This document shows positions 27,580 to 35,270 of a DNA stretch of 38,307 bases, in pieces. The stretch comes from Verrucomicrobiota bacterium. GTDB taxonomy: Bacteria > Verrucomicrobiota > Verrucomicrobiia > Limisphaerales > UBA8199. How positions within the stretch are numbered: the first letter of the stretch is position 1; each line of letters begins with the position of its first letter. Location of the stretch: NCBI GenBank assembly GCA_012517205.1, contig JAAYVL010000084.1, positions 1 to 38,307 on the forward strand, given 5' to 3'. A program made the position numbers and the translations under genes. The notes under the pieces are model-generated. The model saw only the letters and a list, made by a program, of their open reading frames with translations. It searched no databases and was not told the DNA's origin.

Positions 27580-28155
27580 ATCAGCCGCCGTCAGCGTGAA
27601 GATGGCCAGGGGGGTGTGGCGTGCTCCCTGGGGCGAGAGCTCGCTTCGCATTAGCTTGATCTGGTCCACGGTCCACTGGCCAAATGGCTGCTGTTTCATG
27701 CCGTCCGCCCGTTCCGCTAGGGCGTCCGCTTCGGTTCGGTTCAGGTCTCTGAGGCGGGCCAGCGTGACGTGACCGGCGAATCCAGGCTCTTTCTTTTCGT
27801 TCGAGAAATCCCGGGTGGCGCCGTCCACCGCCGCCTGGAGTTGCGCCAACCGCCCCGCTTCATCCGGCACGCCGGCCCAGAGGACGCGCGGCCGGCGCAG
27901 GTTGGGGAACCCTCCGACGCCCTCGAGGCGCAGCCGCAGGGGGGCGAATGGCTGGCACGCGTTGCGCAGCGCCTCGGCCAGCGGTTCCACGCGCGCGGCT
28001 GCCACCTCCCCCAGAAACTTCAGCGTCAGGTGCAACTGCTCGCGGCGGGCCCAGCGGACGCTGGCGCCCGGCAGCGCGCGGCGCAATTCGGTTTGCGCGG
28101 TTTCCAGCCGGGCTTTGACCGGTTCGGGTATTGCTATCGCAATGAATAATCGCAT
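27571..28155 (-). CDS. thpR: RNA 2',3'-cyclic phosphodiesterase (ThpR/LigT)
   Basis: This 194-residue protein belongs to the 2H phosphoesterase superfamily. The two H-x-T-x motifs are HLTL (His42, Thr44) and HVTL (His129, Thr131), and both form the active site. Family members hydrolyse 2',3'-cyclic phosphates or ligate RNA ends in the cytosol. The ATG at 28155 gives the standard N-terminus MRLFIAIAIP; upstream in-frame starts at 28173 and TTG 28179 add unrelated residues. No Shine-Dalgarno is visible. The length agrees with the family (~175-200). Confidence 0.92.
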   Translation of the reverse strand: MRLFIAIAIPEPVKARLETAQTELRRALPGASVRWARREQLHLTLKFLGEVAAARVEPLAEALRNACQPFAPLRLRLEGVGGFPNLRRPRVLWAGVPDEAGRLAQLQAAVDGATRDFSNEKKEPGFAGHVTLARLRDLNRTEADALAERADGMKQQPFGQWTVDQIKLMRSELSPQGARHTPLAIFTLTAADAR

Positions 28156-28517
28156 TGGGTCGCTGGCGGCCATAAGCAAACACTCGGCAAACCCGCGCCG
28201 GGAGGGCGGGCGCCTCCGCGCGCCCGGACCTCCGGGAGGAGGGATTGCCGGTGCTAATTCGGGGGCAAGGCTAGCCCAGACATTTCACACCTGCAAGGCT
28301 GGAGCGCGGGCATCTTGCCCGCTTACAGCCTCCAAACGGGCTAAGCGGGCAAGATGCCCGCGCTCCGGCCTGCGGGTATTTCGTGCGGGGCGTGAAATAT
28401 CCCGGCTAGGGCCGGCGCGGCGGTTGCGCCAAGCGAAAACCACGCCGGCGGAGGCGCCCGCCCGGCGGGCCGGGCCGGGAGGAGCGGCAAACCGTTTTCG
28501 GGCGGCCTACCTTGCGC
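28156..28517. other. Intergenic stretch with a second inverted repeat
   Basis: This gap lies between the divergent genes thpR and the LamG-like gene. It holds the repeat at 28301-28366. No gene could be supported. Confidence 0.5.
28301..28366. repeat. Inverted repeat with 25-bp perfect arms, nested palindromes
   Basis: Positions 28301-28325 are the exact reverse complement of 28342-28366, with a 16-nt loop. Each arm itself contains the palindrome GCGGGCA-TCT-TGCCCGC or its complement. The 16-mer core is shared with 4858-4873, so this is probably one member of a dispersed repeat family. Confidence 0.88.
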
Positions 28518-28545
28518 TTGTCGCCGGGCGCCGTTTTGCTACGCT
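28518..28545 (+). promoter_or_regulatory. Predicted leaderless promoter of the LamG-like gene
   Basis: TTGTCG (28518-28523), a 16-bp spacer and TACGCT (28540-28545) end eight bases before the ATG at 28554. Box matches are moderate. The position repeats the pattern seen at other genes here. Confidence 0.4.
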
Positions 28546-28553
28546 CGGGCCGC

Positions 28554-29606
28554 ATGCGAACCTTTTTCCACTGGGCGCTGGCTTTGCTGGTGCTGCCGGT
28601 TGCGGCGGCGGAACGGAAGTTTGACTTCAGCGAAGTGCGCGAAGGCCAGGTGCCGCCCGGCTTTCGCAGCACCGTGACCGGGCAAGGCAAGCCGGGGGAT
28701 TGGCGGGTGATTTGGGACGAGGTGCCGCCCCTGCTGCCGGCGCTGACGCCGGGGGCGCGGTCGGCCGCCCGGAAGGCGGTTCTGGCGCAACTGGCGCAGG
28801 ACCCGACGGATGAACATTTCCCGCTGCTGATTTACGAGGAGGAAACGATGGGGGACTTCGAGCTGACCACCCGCTTTAAGACCGTTAAGGGCGCGGTGGA
28901 ACAGATGGCGGGCATTGCTTTCCGGATTCAAAACGAGACGAATTACTATGTCGTGCGGGCGAGTTCCCGGGGCAACAACCTGCGCTTCTACAAGGTGCTC
29001 AACGGCGAACGCGGCCCGCTGGTCGGCCCGGAACTGCCGGTGCCCAGCGGGGTCTGGCATGAGCTGACGATCGAGTGCAAAGGCAATTCCATCCGGTGCC
29101 GCCTCAACGGCCAGGAATTGATCACCGCGACGGACCGGGTTAATCCGTTCGCCAGCGGGAAGATCGGGTTTTGGACCAAGTCCGACGCGGTCAGTTATTT
29201 TGCCGATACGCGGCTGGTGTACACGCCGCACGAGCCCCCGGCCCAGGCGCTGGTGCGCGCGGCGGTGAAGAAGTTTCCCCGGTTGCTCGGCTTGCAAGTC
29301 TATGTGCGGGGCGAGGAACCGCGGACGACGCGCCTTGTGGCCAGCCAGAACCCGGCCGAGGTGGGCCGCGCGGGGGGAAAGGTGGAGTGGGACGTCGTCC
29401 ACCAGGGCTCGCCGTATTGTGGGAAAGAGCGGACGTCGGTTTCGGCGGTGCTGCCGCTGCGCGATCGGAATGGCGAACCCATCGCCGCCGTGCGCGTGAT
29501 CCTGAAGCCGTCTCCGGGCGAAACCGAACAGCATATCTATGCCCGGGCCTTGCCGGTGATCCGGGAACTGCAAAAGCGGGTGACCGCGCTTAACGACCTG
29601 CAATAA
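28554..29606 (+). CDS. Secreted LamG/GH16-like protein with C-terminal Cache-like domain
   Basis: This 350-residue protein has a signal peptide (MRTFFHWALALLVLPVAAA). Residues ~20-235 resemble concanavalin-like domains such as 3-keto-disaccharide hydrolase/LamG: DFELTTRFKTVKGAVEQMAGIAF, ETNYYVVRASSRGNNLRFY, WHELTIECKGNSIRCRLNGQEL and ASGKIGFWTKSDAVSYFAD. Residues ~245-345 look like a small PAS/Cache-type fold (RLVASQNPAEVGR, then SAVLPLRDRNGEPIAAVRVILK). No catalytic residues are certain, so carbohydrate binding is as likely as hydrolysis. An in-frame ATG at 28512 exists, but the signal peptide and promoter favour 28554. Confidence 0.75.
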   Translation: MRTFFHWALALLVLPVAAAERKFDFSEVREGQVPPGFRSTVTGQGKPGDWRVIWDEVPPLLPALTPGARSAARKAVLAQLAQDPTDEHFPLLIYEEETMGDFELTTRFKTVKGAVEQMAGIAFRIQNETNYYVVRASSRGNNLRFYKVLNGERGPLVGPELPVPSGVWHELTIECKGNSIRCRLNGQELITATDRVNPFASGKIGFWTKSDAVSYFADTRLVYTPHEPPAQALVRAAVKKFPRLLGLQVYVRGEEPRTTRLVASQNPAEVGRAGGKVEWDVVHQGSPYCGKERTSVSAVLPLRDRNGEPIAAVRVILKPSPGETEQHIYARALPVIRELQKRVTALNDLQ

Positions 29607-29792
29607 GCGGGCGCGGCAGCCTTGCGGAGGAGGGCCGCGCCTCAGCGGCCGGGCGCGCCGGGGCGGAGATCAGGCCCGGGATTTTCTCAGTTTTGCGACT
29701 GGCGGAAGCGAAAAACCACCGGTTAGGGCCGGAAAATCGGGGTTTTTGGGCGAAAAACGCTGATTGGGAAAGCTTTATGCTGTCTCCGAAGT

Positions 29793-30344
29793 GTGAAACC
29801 GGGTGTGTTTATCGAACGGGATGGCATACTGAACCGGGTGCGCATCGAGCGGCGGCACCAGGTCAGCCCGCTGACGCTGGAGGATTTTCAGGTCAACCAG
29901 GAGGCGGCACCCTTGCTGCGCCAATTAAAGGCCGCGGGTCTCCTGCTGATTGCCACGACCAACCAGCCGGGCCTGTCGCGCGGGGATCAATCGCGGCGCG
30001 AGCTGGATCGGATGCACGACCTGCTGCGGCGCGTTTTCCCGCTGGATGATATCCTGGTATGCCCGCATGAGGCGGCTGACCAATGCCCCTGCCGCAAGCC
30101 GAAGCCCGGGCTGTTGTTGGAGGCCGCGTTCAAATGGCAAGTGGACCTGGACCAGTCTTTTGTCGTCAGCGATAAATGGCCGGACGCCGAAATGGCCCGG
30201 GCGGCGGGCTGCACGTCGCTGCTGCTGCAATCGCCGTGGCTGGGCGATGCGCGCCGTGACTTTACCCTGCCCAGCCTGGAAGCGATCGTGGCCAAAATCC
30301 TCGCCTTGCGGGCGCAACCGTCGGCGCTGGCCGTCCAATCCTAA
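29793..30344 (+). CDS. GmhB-like HAD phosphatase with Glu at the nucleophile position
   Basis: This 183-residue protein aligns with HAD-IIIA/GmhB-type D-glycero-D-manno-heptose-1,7-bisphosphate 7-phosphatases. Supporting motifs are motif II ATTNQPG (~54-60), the zinc loop C90-x-H92 and C98-x-C100, RKPKPG (101-106) and motif IV SDKWPD (D127, D131). Motif I should read F-x-D-x-D-G-x-L. Here it is VFIERDGIL, so the first Asp, the phosphorylated nucleophile, is Glu8 (codon GAA) while Asp10 remains. The normal phospho-aspartate chemistry may be lost. The start is GTG at 29793. A TATGCT lies 12 bases upstream, without a clear -35. If active it would serve LPS heptose synthesis. Confidence 0.82.
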   Translation: MKPGVFIERDGILNRVRIERRHQVSPLTLEDFQVNQEAAPLLRQLKAAGLLLIATTNQPGLSRGDQSRRELDRMHDLLRRVFPLDDILVCPHEAADQCPCRKPKPGLLLEAAFKWQVDLDQSFVVSDKWPDAEMARAAGCTSLLLQSPWLGDARRDFTLPSLEAIVAKILALRAQPSALAVQS

Positions 30345-30361
30345 CCCGGGGATTTGCGACG

Positions 30362-30386
30362 CCGTCGGCGCGGGCCGCGCCGGCGG
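30362..30386. terminator. Strong GC hairpin between convergent genes
   Basis: An 11-bp stem (30362-30372 with 30376-30386, including one G-T pair) with a 3-nt loop lies between the HAD gene and the convergent gene ending at 30398. No T-tract follows. Confidence 0.5.
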
Positions 30387-30397
30387 GGGATGTTCCG

Positions 30398-31306
30398 TCA
30401 AAGGTTGGGGGGCACCAACTCTCCCGGCGAGCGCAGCGGTTTGGGTTCTTCTTCCGCCGCGGGCGCCGGCTGGGGCGGGGGCACGTCTTTGGGGGTGGGG
30501 CGGCGGACTCCGCCCTGAACGATGATCTTTCCGTCCATGTCCGGCTGGAGCCGGGGGCGTTTATCGCCATAGTCATACGTGCGGCGCGCGATGATTTCGC
30601 CCTGGGGATTGATGACGACGTAGCTGAAGGAGCGGGCGCCCTCCTGGTGGAGGAGATGCAAATTGCTGAACTTGTCCACTTGCGGTTCCGGCCGGCCGAA
30701 AGAGACGGTGGGCCCGACGGGAATGACGCGGAAGGTCCGCGCCCCGGTGGCGTCGGTCAGCCGCACATACAGGCGAGGCTGCGTCTTGAGGGAGCTGGCC
30801 TGCTGGAGGATGAATTTGCGCACTTCTGGCACGGCCGGGGCGGAATCCGGGGCGGCCGGCACGCCGACTTCCTGCTCCCACAACTTGGCCCCATCGGAGA
30901 CATTGAACTCTTTGGGCGGGCTGGTGACCTCGCGGTCCCACTCCCGGATCCGCACGGTGGCGGTTACGATGTAGCGCCCCGTCCGGTTGATGAAAAAGTA
31001 CGGCGCCAAATCCACGTACTTCGTGGCCACTTTGGACGAGCCCAGGATGAACTCGCCGGCGACCGGGACCTCGCCCAGCTTGGGCACCACCTCGACGCCG
31101 CGGGTTTGCACGGAAAAGACCAGCCAGTCTTTCTCCGCCCCGAGGCGCAGATCCCGGGCGGAACGGTTCGTAATGCGCACCGCCGTCGGCATGGCTTCTC
31201 CCGGCAGGAACTGGTCTTGCTCCTGAATTACTTCCACGGTGACCTGCGCCGCCACCGGCCCCATGGCGGCGGCCAGCAGGCAAAGCGCCAGTCTCAAAGC
31301 TTTCAT
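30398..31306 (-). CDS. Secreted hypothetical protein
   Basis: This 302-residue protein has a clear signal peptide (MKALRLALCLLAAAMGPVAA). It begins with a beta-rich segment typical of an Ig-like or cohesion-type domain (EDQFLPGEAMPTAVRITNRS). A strand pattern with RYIVTATVRI follows, then a second beta domain (~165-250). The C-terminus is Pro-rich and unstructured. No enzymatic motif is visible and I do not recognise the family. It is probably periplasmic. Confidence 0.7.
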   Translation of the reverse strand: MKALRLALCLLAAAMGPVAAQVTVEVIQEQDQFLPGEAMPTAVRITNRSARDLRLGAEKDWLVFSVQTRGVEVVPKLGEVPVAGEFILGSSKVATKYVDLAPYFFINRTGRYIVTATVRIREWDREVTSPPKEFNVSDGAKLWEQEVGVPAAPDSAPAVPEVRKFILQQASSLKTQPRLYVRLTDATGARTFRVIPVGPTVSFGRPEPQVDKFSNLHLLHQEGARSFSYVVINPQGEIIARRTYDYGDKRPRLQPDMDGKIIVQGGVRRPTPKDVPPPQPAPAAEEEPKPLRSPGELVPPNL

Positions 31307-31312
31307 GGCGCC

Positions 31313-31340
31313 ACTCTAAGGCGGGCCGGCGCCGTGGCAA
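31313..31340 (-). promoter_or_regulatory. Predicted leaderless promoter of the secreted hypothetical protein
   Basis: On the minus strand TTGCCA (31340-31335), a 16-bp spacer and TAGAGT (31318-31313) end six bases before the ATG at 31306. Transcription would begin on the start codon. Confidence 0.55.
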
Positions 31341-31388
31341 GCCGCAAAAGTACCCGCGCCGGCGGGGGCGGGGGGGCGGGCGCGGGCT

Positions 31389-32408
31389 TCAGGCGCCGGC
31401 CAGGCGCTTTTGCACGGCCGCGCCGACGACGGCGGGCGGGAGCGCGCGGAGACATTCCAGCGGCCGGACGTAGGCGCAGCGGGGTTTCAGGCAGGGGACG
31501 CAGGGGAGGTCCAGTTGCAGGACGTGTTCGAGCTGCCGATACGGCCCGGTGCGGCAGGGGTCGGTGGGGCCGAACAGCGCCACGACCGGCTTGCCCAGCG
31601 CGGCGGCGATGTGCATCGGGCCGGTGTCATTGGTCACCAGTAACGCGCTGAGCCGGATCCATTCAACCAGTTCCGGCAGGGAGACCTGCCCCGTCAGATC
31701 GAGGCACCGCCGCTCTCCGGCCCGGGCGATGGCCTGGCCCAGGGCGCGGTCGTCCGCGCTGCCGAGGATGGCAAACCGCAGGCTGGGGTCCGTCGCCGCC
31801 AGCCACCGGACCAGCCCGGCAAAGGACTCGGCGGGCCAGCGTTTATTCAGCCAGCGCGCGCCGGGTTGCAGGAGAATCCAGCGCGCCGGTTCCACCGGCC
31901 ATTTGCGGCGCACCGCGGCCGCGACGCCGGGACGCTCGGGCAGCCATTGAAACTCCGCCTCCGCCGGTACGCCCAGGAGCGGCAGCACCTGGCGGTACCA
32001 GTCCACGGCATGGGTGGCGGGCGACGGGCGCCGCGCGATGAGATCATAAAACCCGCGCCCGCCCTCGCGGGGCTCGTCGAGGCCGACGGTCAGCCCGCCG
32101 TTGGCCAGCCAGGCGAAGGCGCCGCTGCGCAGCAGGCCCTGCAAATCCACCACCCAGTCGAACGCCTGCCGCCGCAGCCAGCGCACGCTGCGCCCCATTT
32201 CGCCCCAGTGCCACGGCCGGGCCCAGCGCTGGCGCTCGAAGCGCACGATCCCCGCCAGGTCGGGGTCATCGGCCAGCAGCGGGGCGAGGCGGGCATCAAT
32301 CCACCAATAGATTTCACTGTCGGGCCGATGCCGCTTGAGCAACCGCAGCACCGGCAGCGCCTGCACCACGTCGCCGAGCGAGCTGGGCTTGAGGATCAGG
32401 ATTTTCAC
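31389..32408 (-). CDS. Family 9 glycosyltransferase (heptosyltransferase-like)
   Basis: The protein has about 339 residues. GT9 features are the N-terminal ILILKPSSLGDVVQALPVLRLLK, the segment WILLQPGARWLNKRWP and the C-terminal nucleotide-sugar site TNDTGPMHIAAALGKPVVALFGPTDP. GT9 enzymes transfer heptose from ADP-heptose to the LPS inner core at the cytoplasmic face. A Cys-rich tail (CVPCLKPRCAYVRPLECL) is seen in many GT9 proteins. The frame opens at TTG 32417, but GTG at 32408 gives the usual N-terminus and is preferred. It lies 81 nt after the metallophosphoesterase gene. It may use the product of a GmhB-type pathway like that at 29793. Confidence 0.88.
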   Translation of the reverse strand: MKILILKPSSLGDVVQALPVLRLLKRHRPDSEIYWWIDARLAPLLADDPDLAGIVRFERQRWARPWHWGEMGRSVRWLRRQAFDWVVDLQGLLRSGAFAWLANGGLTVGLDEPREGGRGFYDLIARRPSPATHAVDWYRQVLPLLGVPAEAEFQWLPERPGVAAAVRRKWPVEPARWILLQPGARWLNKRWPAESFAGLVRWLAATDPSLRFAILGSADDRALGQAIARAGERRCLDLTGQVSLPELVEWIRLSALLVTNDTGPMHIAAALGKPVVALFGPTDPCRTGPYRQLEHVLQLDLPCVPCLKPRCAYVRPLECLRALPPAVVGAAVQKRLAGA

Positions 32409-32489
32409 CAGGCGCAACGCGGGCCGCGCCCCCCGGCCGCTTCCGCCGGGCCGCGGCCGGGCGCCGGGGCGGCGGCGGCGGACGGCGCC

Positions 32490-33212
32490 TTACCGGCCCA
32501 GGGCGAGCCGTTCGGCCAGGCGTGGCGGCAGCCCGGCATCCAGGATCTTTCTTTGGGCGGTGGCGATGTCGTATTCCAGCCGCCGCTGCTCGATGGTCCC
32601 TTCGTCCGCATCATAAACCACGTAGCCACACTTGGGATTGTTGTCGCGGGGCTGGCCGACGGCGCTGACGTTCACGAAATACTTTTTGCCGGGCTCGACT
32701 TTGAACTTGGAGTAGGTCCCGCCGCGCACCAGGCTGTCGCGCATGAAGGCCACCGGCACATGGGTGTGGCCGAAGAAGCAGATGGCCGTGTTTTGGTAGG
32801 TGAAACTGGCCGCGGCCGCCAGCTTGTCGAATACATAGCCCCAGCGCTGCGGCCCGTCGAGGGTGGCGTGCACGATGGTGAAGTTGGTGACCATGCGGAC
32901 GTATTTCAGGTCCCGCAGCCACTGGCGGTCATCCGCCGTCAACTGCTTGCGCGTCCAGTTCACCGCCTCGGCGGCCGCCGGGTTAAAGCCGTCCAGCGGC
33001 CCGTCGGTGGAGCAGTATTCATCGTGATTGCCCTTCACGACCGGCATTTTCATCGCGCGGATGATATCCAGGCATTCTTTGGGATTGGCGTTGTAGCCGA
33101 CCACGTCGCCCAGGCAGGCATAGTGCGTGCATTTTTGTTCTTTGATGTCCTCCAAAACCACTTGCAGCGCCTCGAGATTGGCGTGGATGTCGGCGATGAT
33201 TGCAAACTTCAT
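32490..33212 (-). CDS. Calcineurin-like metallophosphoesterase
   Basis: This 240-residue protein has all MPP motifs: D8-x-H10, GD36VVG, GN62H63D, a histidine at ~116 (IVHATL) and GH150-T-H152. These bind two metals and cleave phosphoester bonds. The grouping is close to YfcE/ApaH-like phosphodiesterases without signal peptide, so the protein is cytosolic. The substrate is unknown. The gene starts 7 nt after the acylphosphatase stop, so the two form an operon. Confidence 0.9.
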   Translation of the reverse strand: MKFAIIADIHANLEALQVVLEDIKEQKCTHYACLGDVVGYNANPKECLDIIRAMKMPVVKGNHDEYCSTDGPLDGFNPAAAEAVNWTRKQLTADDRQWLRDLKYVRMVTNFTIVHATLDGPQRWGYVFDKLAAAASFTYQNTAICFFGHTHVPVAFMRDSLVRGGTYSKFKVEPGKKYFVNVSAVGQPRDNNPKCGYVVYDADEGTIEQRRLEYDIATAQRKILDAGLPPRLAERLALGR

Positions 33213-33219
33213 TTAACTT

Positions 33220-33483
33220 CTATCTTACGATTTCAAACCCACGGAACGCATTCCCGGCTTCCTGCCAGGCAATATCTTCGTGCCGGATAAAATGGCCCAG
33301 GCCCGCCTCGCGGATGGCCTTCCGAAAGGCTTCCAGTTCGTCTTTCGACCCTTCGGCGACCAGTTCCACTCCGCCATCCGGCAGATTCCGAACAAACCCG
33401 GTGACGTCATAGCCCGCCGCCACCGAGCGCGCGGTGTAGCGGAACCCGACGCCTTGCACCATGCCCGAATACCGAACCTGCAT
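33220..33483 (-). CDS. acyP: Acylphosphatase
   Basis: This 87-residue protein has the acylphosphatase signature. GMVQGVGFRY contains the catalytic Arg15 and GFVRNLPDG contains Asn33. It hydrolyses carboxyl-phosphate bonds in the cytosol. The frame stays open upstream to 33744, but the ATG at 33483 gives the standard length and N-terminus (MQVRYSGMVQGVGF). Confidence 0.93.
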   Translation of the reverse strand: MQVRYSGMVQGVGFRYTARSVAAGYDVTGFVRNLPDGGVELVAEGSKDELEAFRKAIREAGLGHFIRHEDIAWQEAGNAFRGFEIVR

Positions 33484-33839
33484 TCTTTTGCGGTCTAAGC
33501 GGTTCACTCGCGCCAATATGCCATAATCCGTCCGCGCCGGGAGCAAAATTTCCTCACCACCGGCGCGGGTCCAGACGATAAAGCCATAAATCCCGCCCCG
33601 GGAGCAATCCTTTTGTTCTGCCGCGCGCGCCGCGCAGAGCCTTTGGTTATCGGCACCGAAGTTGCGGCAGATGAGGGCGAACCGTCGCCATTGCCCTGCC
33701 GGCCCCGTTGGCACACCGTTGCCCCGATCCGCCCCTTCCTCCAATCATCGGGAGCTTGCCCGCCGTCCAACACGCAGCCTCAACCTCCCCGGCTTATGCC
33801 CTGCAAAACCAAAGGCCCTGCCCGGAGGTCGAATTGAAG
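33484..33839. other. Intergenic stretch between divergent acylphosphatase and ferritin genes
   Basis: No gene is supported here. Short frames on both strands have no recognisable content. It should hold the acylphosphatase promoter on the minus strand, but no convincing -35/-10 pair was found. The ferritin promoter begins at its right end. Confidence 0.4.
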
Positions 33840-33868
33840 TTGAAACCTGAATGGCTCCGGCTTAGGAT
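33840..33868 (+). promoter_or_regulatory. Predicted near-leaderless promoter of the ferritin gene
   Basis: TTGAAA (33840-33845), a 17-bp spacer and TAGGAT (33863-33868) end nine bases before the ATG at 33878, leaving a leader of about 3 nt. No Fur box was recognised. Confidence 0.55.
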
Positions 33869-33877
33869 GGAAACATT

Positions 33878-34387
33878 ATGAAATTATCCCGCAAGATAGA
33901 GAAGGCGCTCAATAGCCAGCTCAATCTCGAGCTCAGTTCCGCTTACGCCTACCTGGGCATGGCCGCTTATTTCGAAAGCACCCCGTTCACCGGCTTTGCC
34001 AAATGGATGCAGGCCCAAAGCGCGGAGGAAATAGACCACGCCAAACGGTTCTTCAAATATATTGTGGAGCGTGGCGGCAAGGTGGACTTGCAAGCCATCC
34101 CCGCGTCCCCCTGCGATTACCCATCCCCCTTGGCTGCTTTCAAGGCGGCCTTGGGCCACGAGCAGAAGGTCTCGGCTTCGATTTGTGCCATTTTTGAACT
34201 CGCCGCGGCGGAAAAAGATTATCCGACGCAGTCGTTCCTCAAGTGGTTCCTTGATGAGCAAGTTGAGGAGGAGCAAAACGTGGGCGAAATGCTGGCCAAG
34301 TTGGAGTTGGTGGGAGACCACACCATGGGCATCGTCCACCTTGACCACCAGGCCGGTCGCCGTGGCGGGGAGGACCAAAAGGACTAG
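33878..34387 (+). CDS. ftnA: Bacterial ferritin (FtnA-type)
   Basis: This 169-residue protein stores iron as a mineral in a 24-subunit shell. The ferroxidase ligands match E. coli FtnA with an offset of one: E18, E51, H54, E95, Q128 and E131. No Met haem ligand of bacterioferritin is evident. The C-terminal tail is hydrophilic (HQAGRRGGEDQKD). The protein is cytosolic. Confidence 0.95.
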   Translation: MKLSRKIEKALNSQLNLELSSAYAYLGMAAYFESTPFTGFAKWMQAQSAEEIDHAKRFFKYIVERGGKVDLQAIPASPCDYPSPLAAFKAALGHEQKVSASICAIFELAAAEKDYPTQSFLKWFLDEQVEEEQNVGEMLAKLELVGDHTMGIVHLDHQAGRRGGEDQKD

Positions 34388-34398
34388 TCATGGGCAGA

Positions 34399-34422
34399 GC
34401 CGGGTTGGCCAGTCAACTCGGC
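34399..34422 (+). terminator. Hairpin after the ferritin gene
   Basis: GCCGGGTTG (34399-34407) and CAACTCGGC (34414-34422) form a 9-bp stem with one G-T pair and a 6-nt loop, 11 nt after the stop. No T-tract is present. Confidence 0.4.
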
Positions 34423-34447
34423 CGAGCGCAGACCCATTTATTGCTTC

Positions 34448-35182
34448 ATGCCCCACCGAACCTTTGGTCCTGATGAAGCCGCACGCTACCTGCATCTTAC
34501 CCCGGCTGATCTCAATCGGTTGGTCAAAGAAAAGGAAATCCCCTTCGAGCGATACGGGGATCGCGTGGTGTTTCGCAAGGTAGAGATTGATGCATGGGCC
34601 TCGCAACGCATTTTGGGCATGGAAGGCCCACCCCTGGCTGAATACCATCAAAAATCATCCAGTGGAGCCCGGCAAATCATTGCGCAGGACGCCATCATGC
34701 CGGAGATGATTCGGCCGGAATTCGTCGAGCCAGCCCTGACGGCGAAAACCAAAGGCTCCGTCTTGCGGCAAATGGCCGCGCTAGCCGAGAAGACCGGGTT
34801 GGTCTGCGACCCCGAGTCGCTGCTGCAGGGGCTGGAAGCGCGCGAAGAGCTATGCTCGACCGGTATCCCCGGCGGTTTGGCGCTGCTACATTCACGCAAT
34901 CCGGAGTCGTATTTATTTGAGGCCGCCTTTCTGGCGCTGGGCCGGACGATCCAGCAGATTCCCTTTGGGTCGCCGGATGGACGGGCCACCGACCTGTTCT
35001 TCCTGATTGGCTGCCCGGATGAGCGAATGCACCTGCACACCCTGGCCCGCTTGTGTCTAATGGCGCAAAAGACGGATTTACTCCTCGAACTGCGCCAAGC
35101 CCCGGATGCCGAGGCCATCTGCGGCTGCATCCTGAACTGCGAACAAACGGTCCTGGCCAGTCGGAAGTCTGCATCGGGCTGA
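34448..35182 (+). CDS. HTH (excisionase-like) domain fused to a PTS EIIA-type domain
   Basis: This 244-residue protein begins with a MerR/excisionase-like winged helix (~5-55: DEAARYLHLTPADLNRLVKEKEIPFERYGDRVVF). Residues ~85-235 resemble the EIIA fructose/nitrogen (PtsN-like) fold: LQGLEAREELCSTGIPGGLALLHSR carries the phospho-acceptor His148, with LFFLIGCPDERMHLHTLARL further on. A phosphorylation-controlled DNA-binding regulator is a reasonable reading. No EI, HPr or EIIB/C gene is nearby. The gene lies 60 nt after ferritin with the hairpin at 34399 between them, so it is probably a separate unit. Confidence 0.85.
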   Translation: MPHRTFGPDEAARYLHLTPADLNRLVKEKEIPFERYGDRVVFRKVEIDAWASQRILGMEGPPLAEYHQKSSSGARQIIAQDAIMPEMIRPEFVEPALTAKTKGSVLRQMAALAEKTGLVCDPESLLQGLEAREELCSTGIPGGLALLHSRNPESYLFEAAFLALGRTIQQIPFGSPDGRATDLFFLIGCPDERMHLHTLARLCLMAQKTDLLLELRQAPDAEAICGCILNCEQTVLASRKSASG

Positions 35183-35270
35183 TCAACGCCACGCCCATGG
35201 CCGGGCAAAGAAAGCTCGATAAAAGGCTTCGGGTCGCTTACCGTAAAGACTGACAAACTTCTGTTGTGAT

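Noticed and set aside
27268-28366. Possible CRISPR array, because of repeated short elements
   Set aside because: The repeats are inverted pairs, not regularly spaced direct repeats, and no cas genes are present.
33484-33744. N-terminal extension of acylphosphatase
   Set aside because: The added 87 residues are unlike the family, and the ATG at 33483 gives the standard length.
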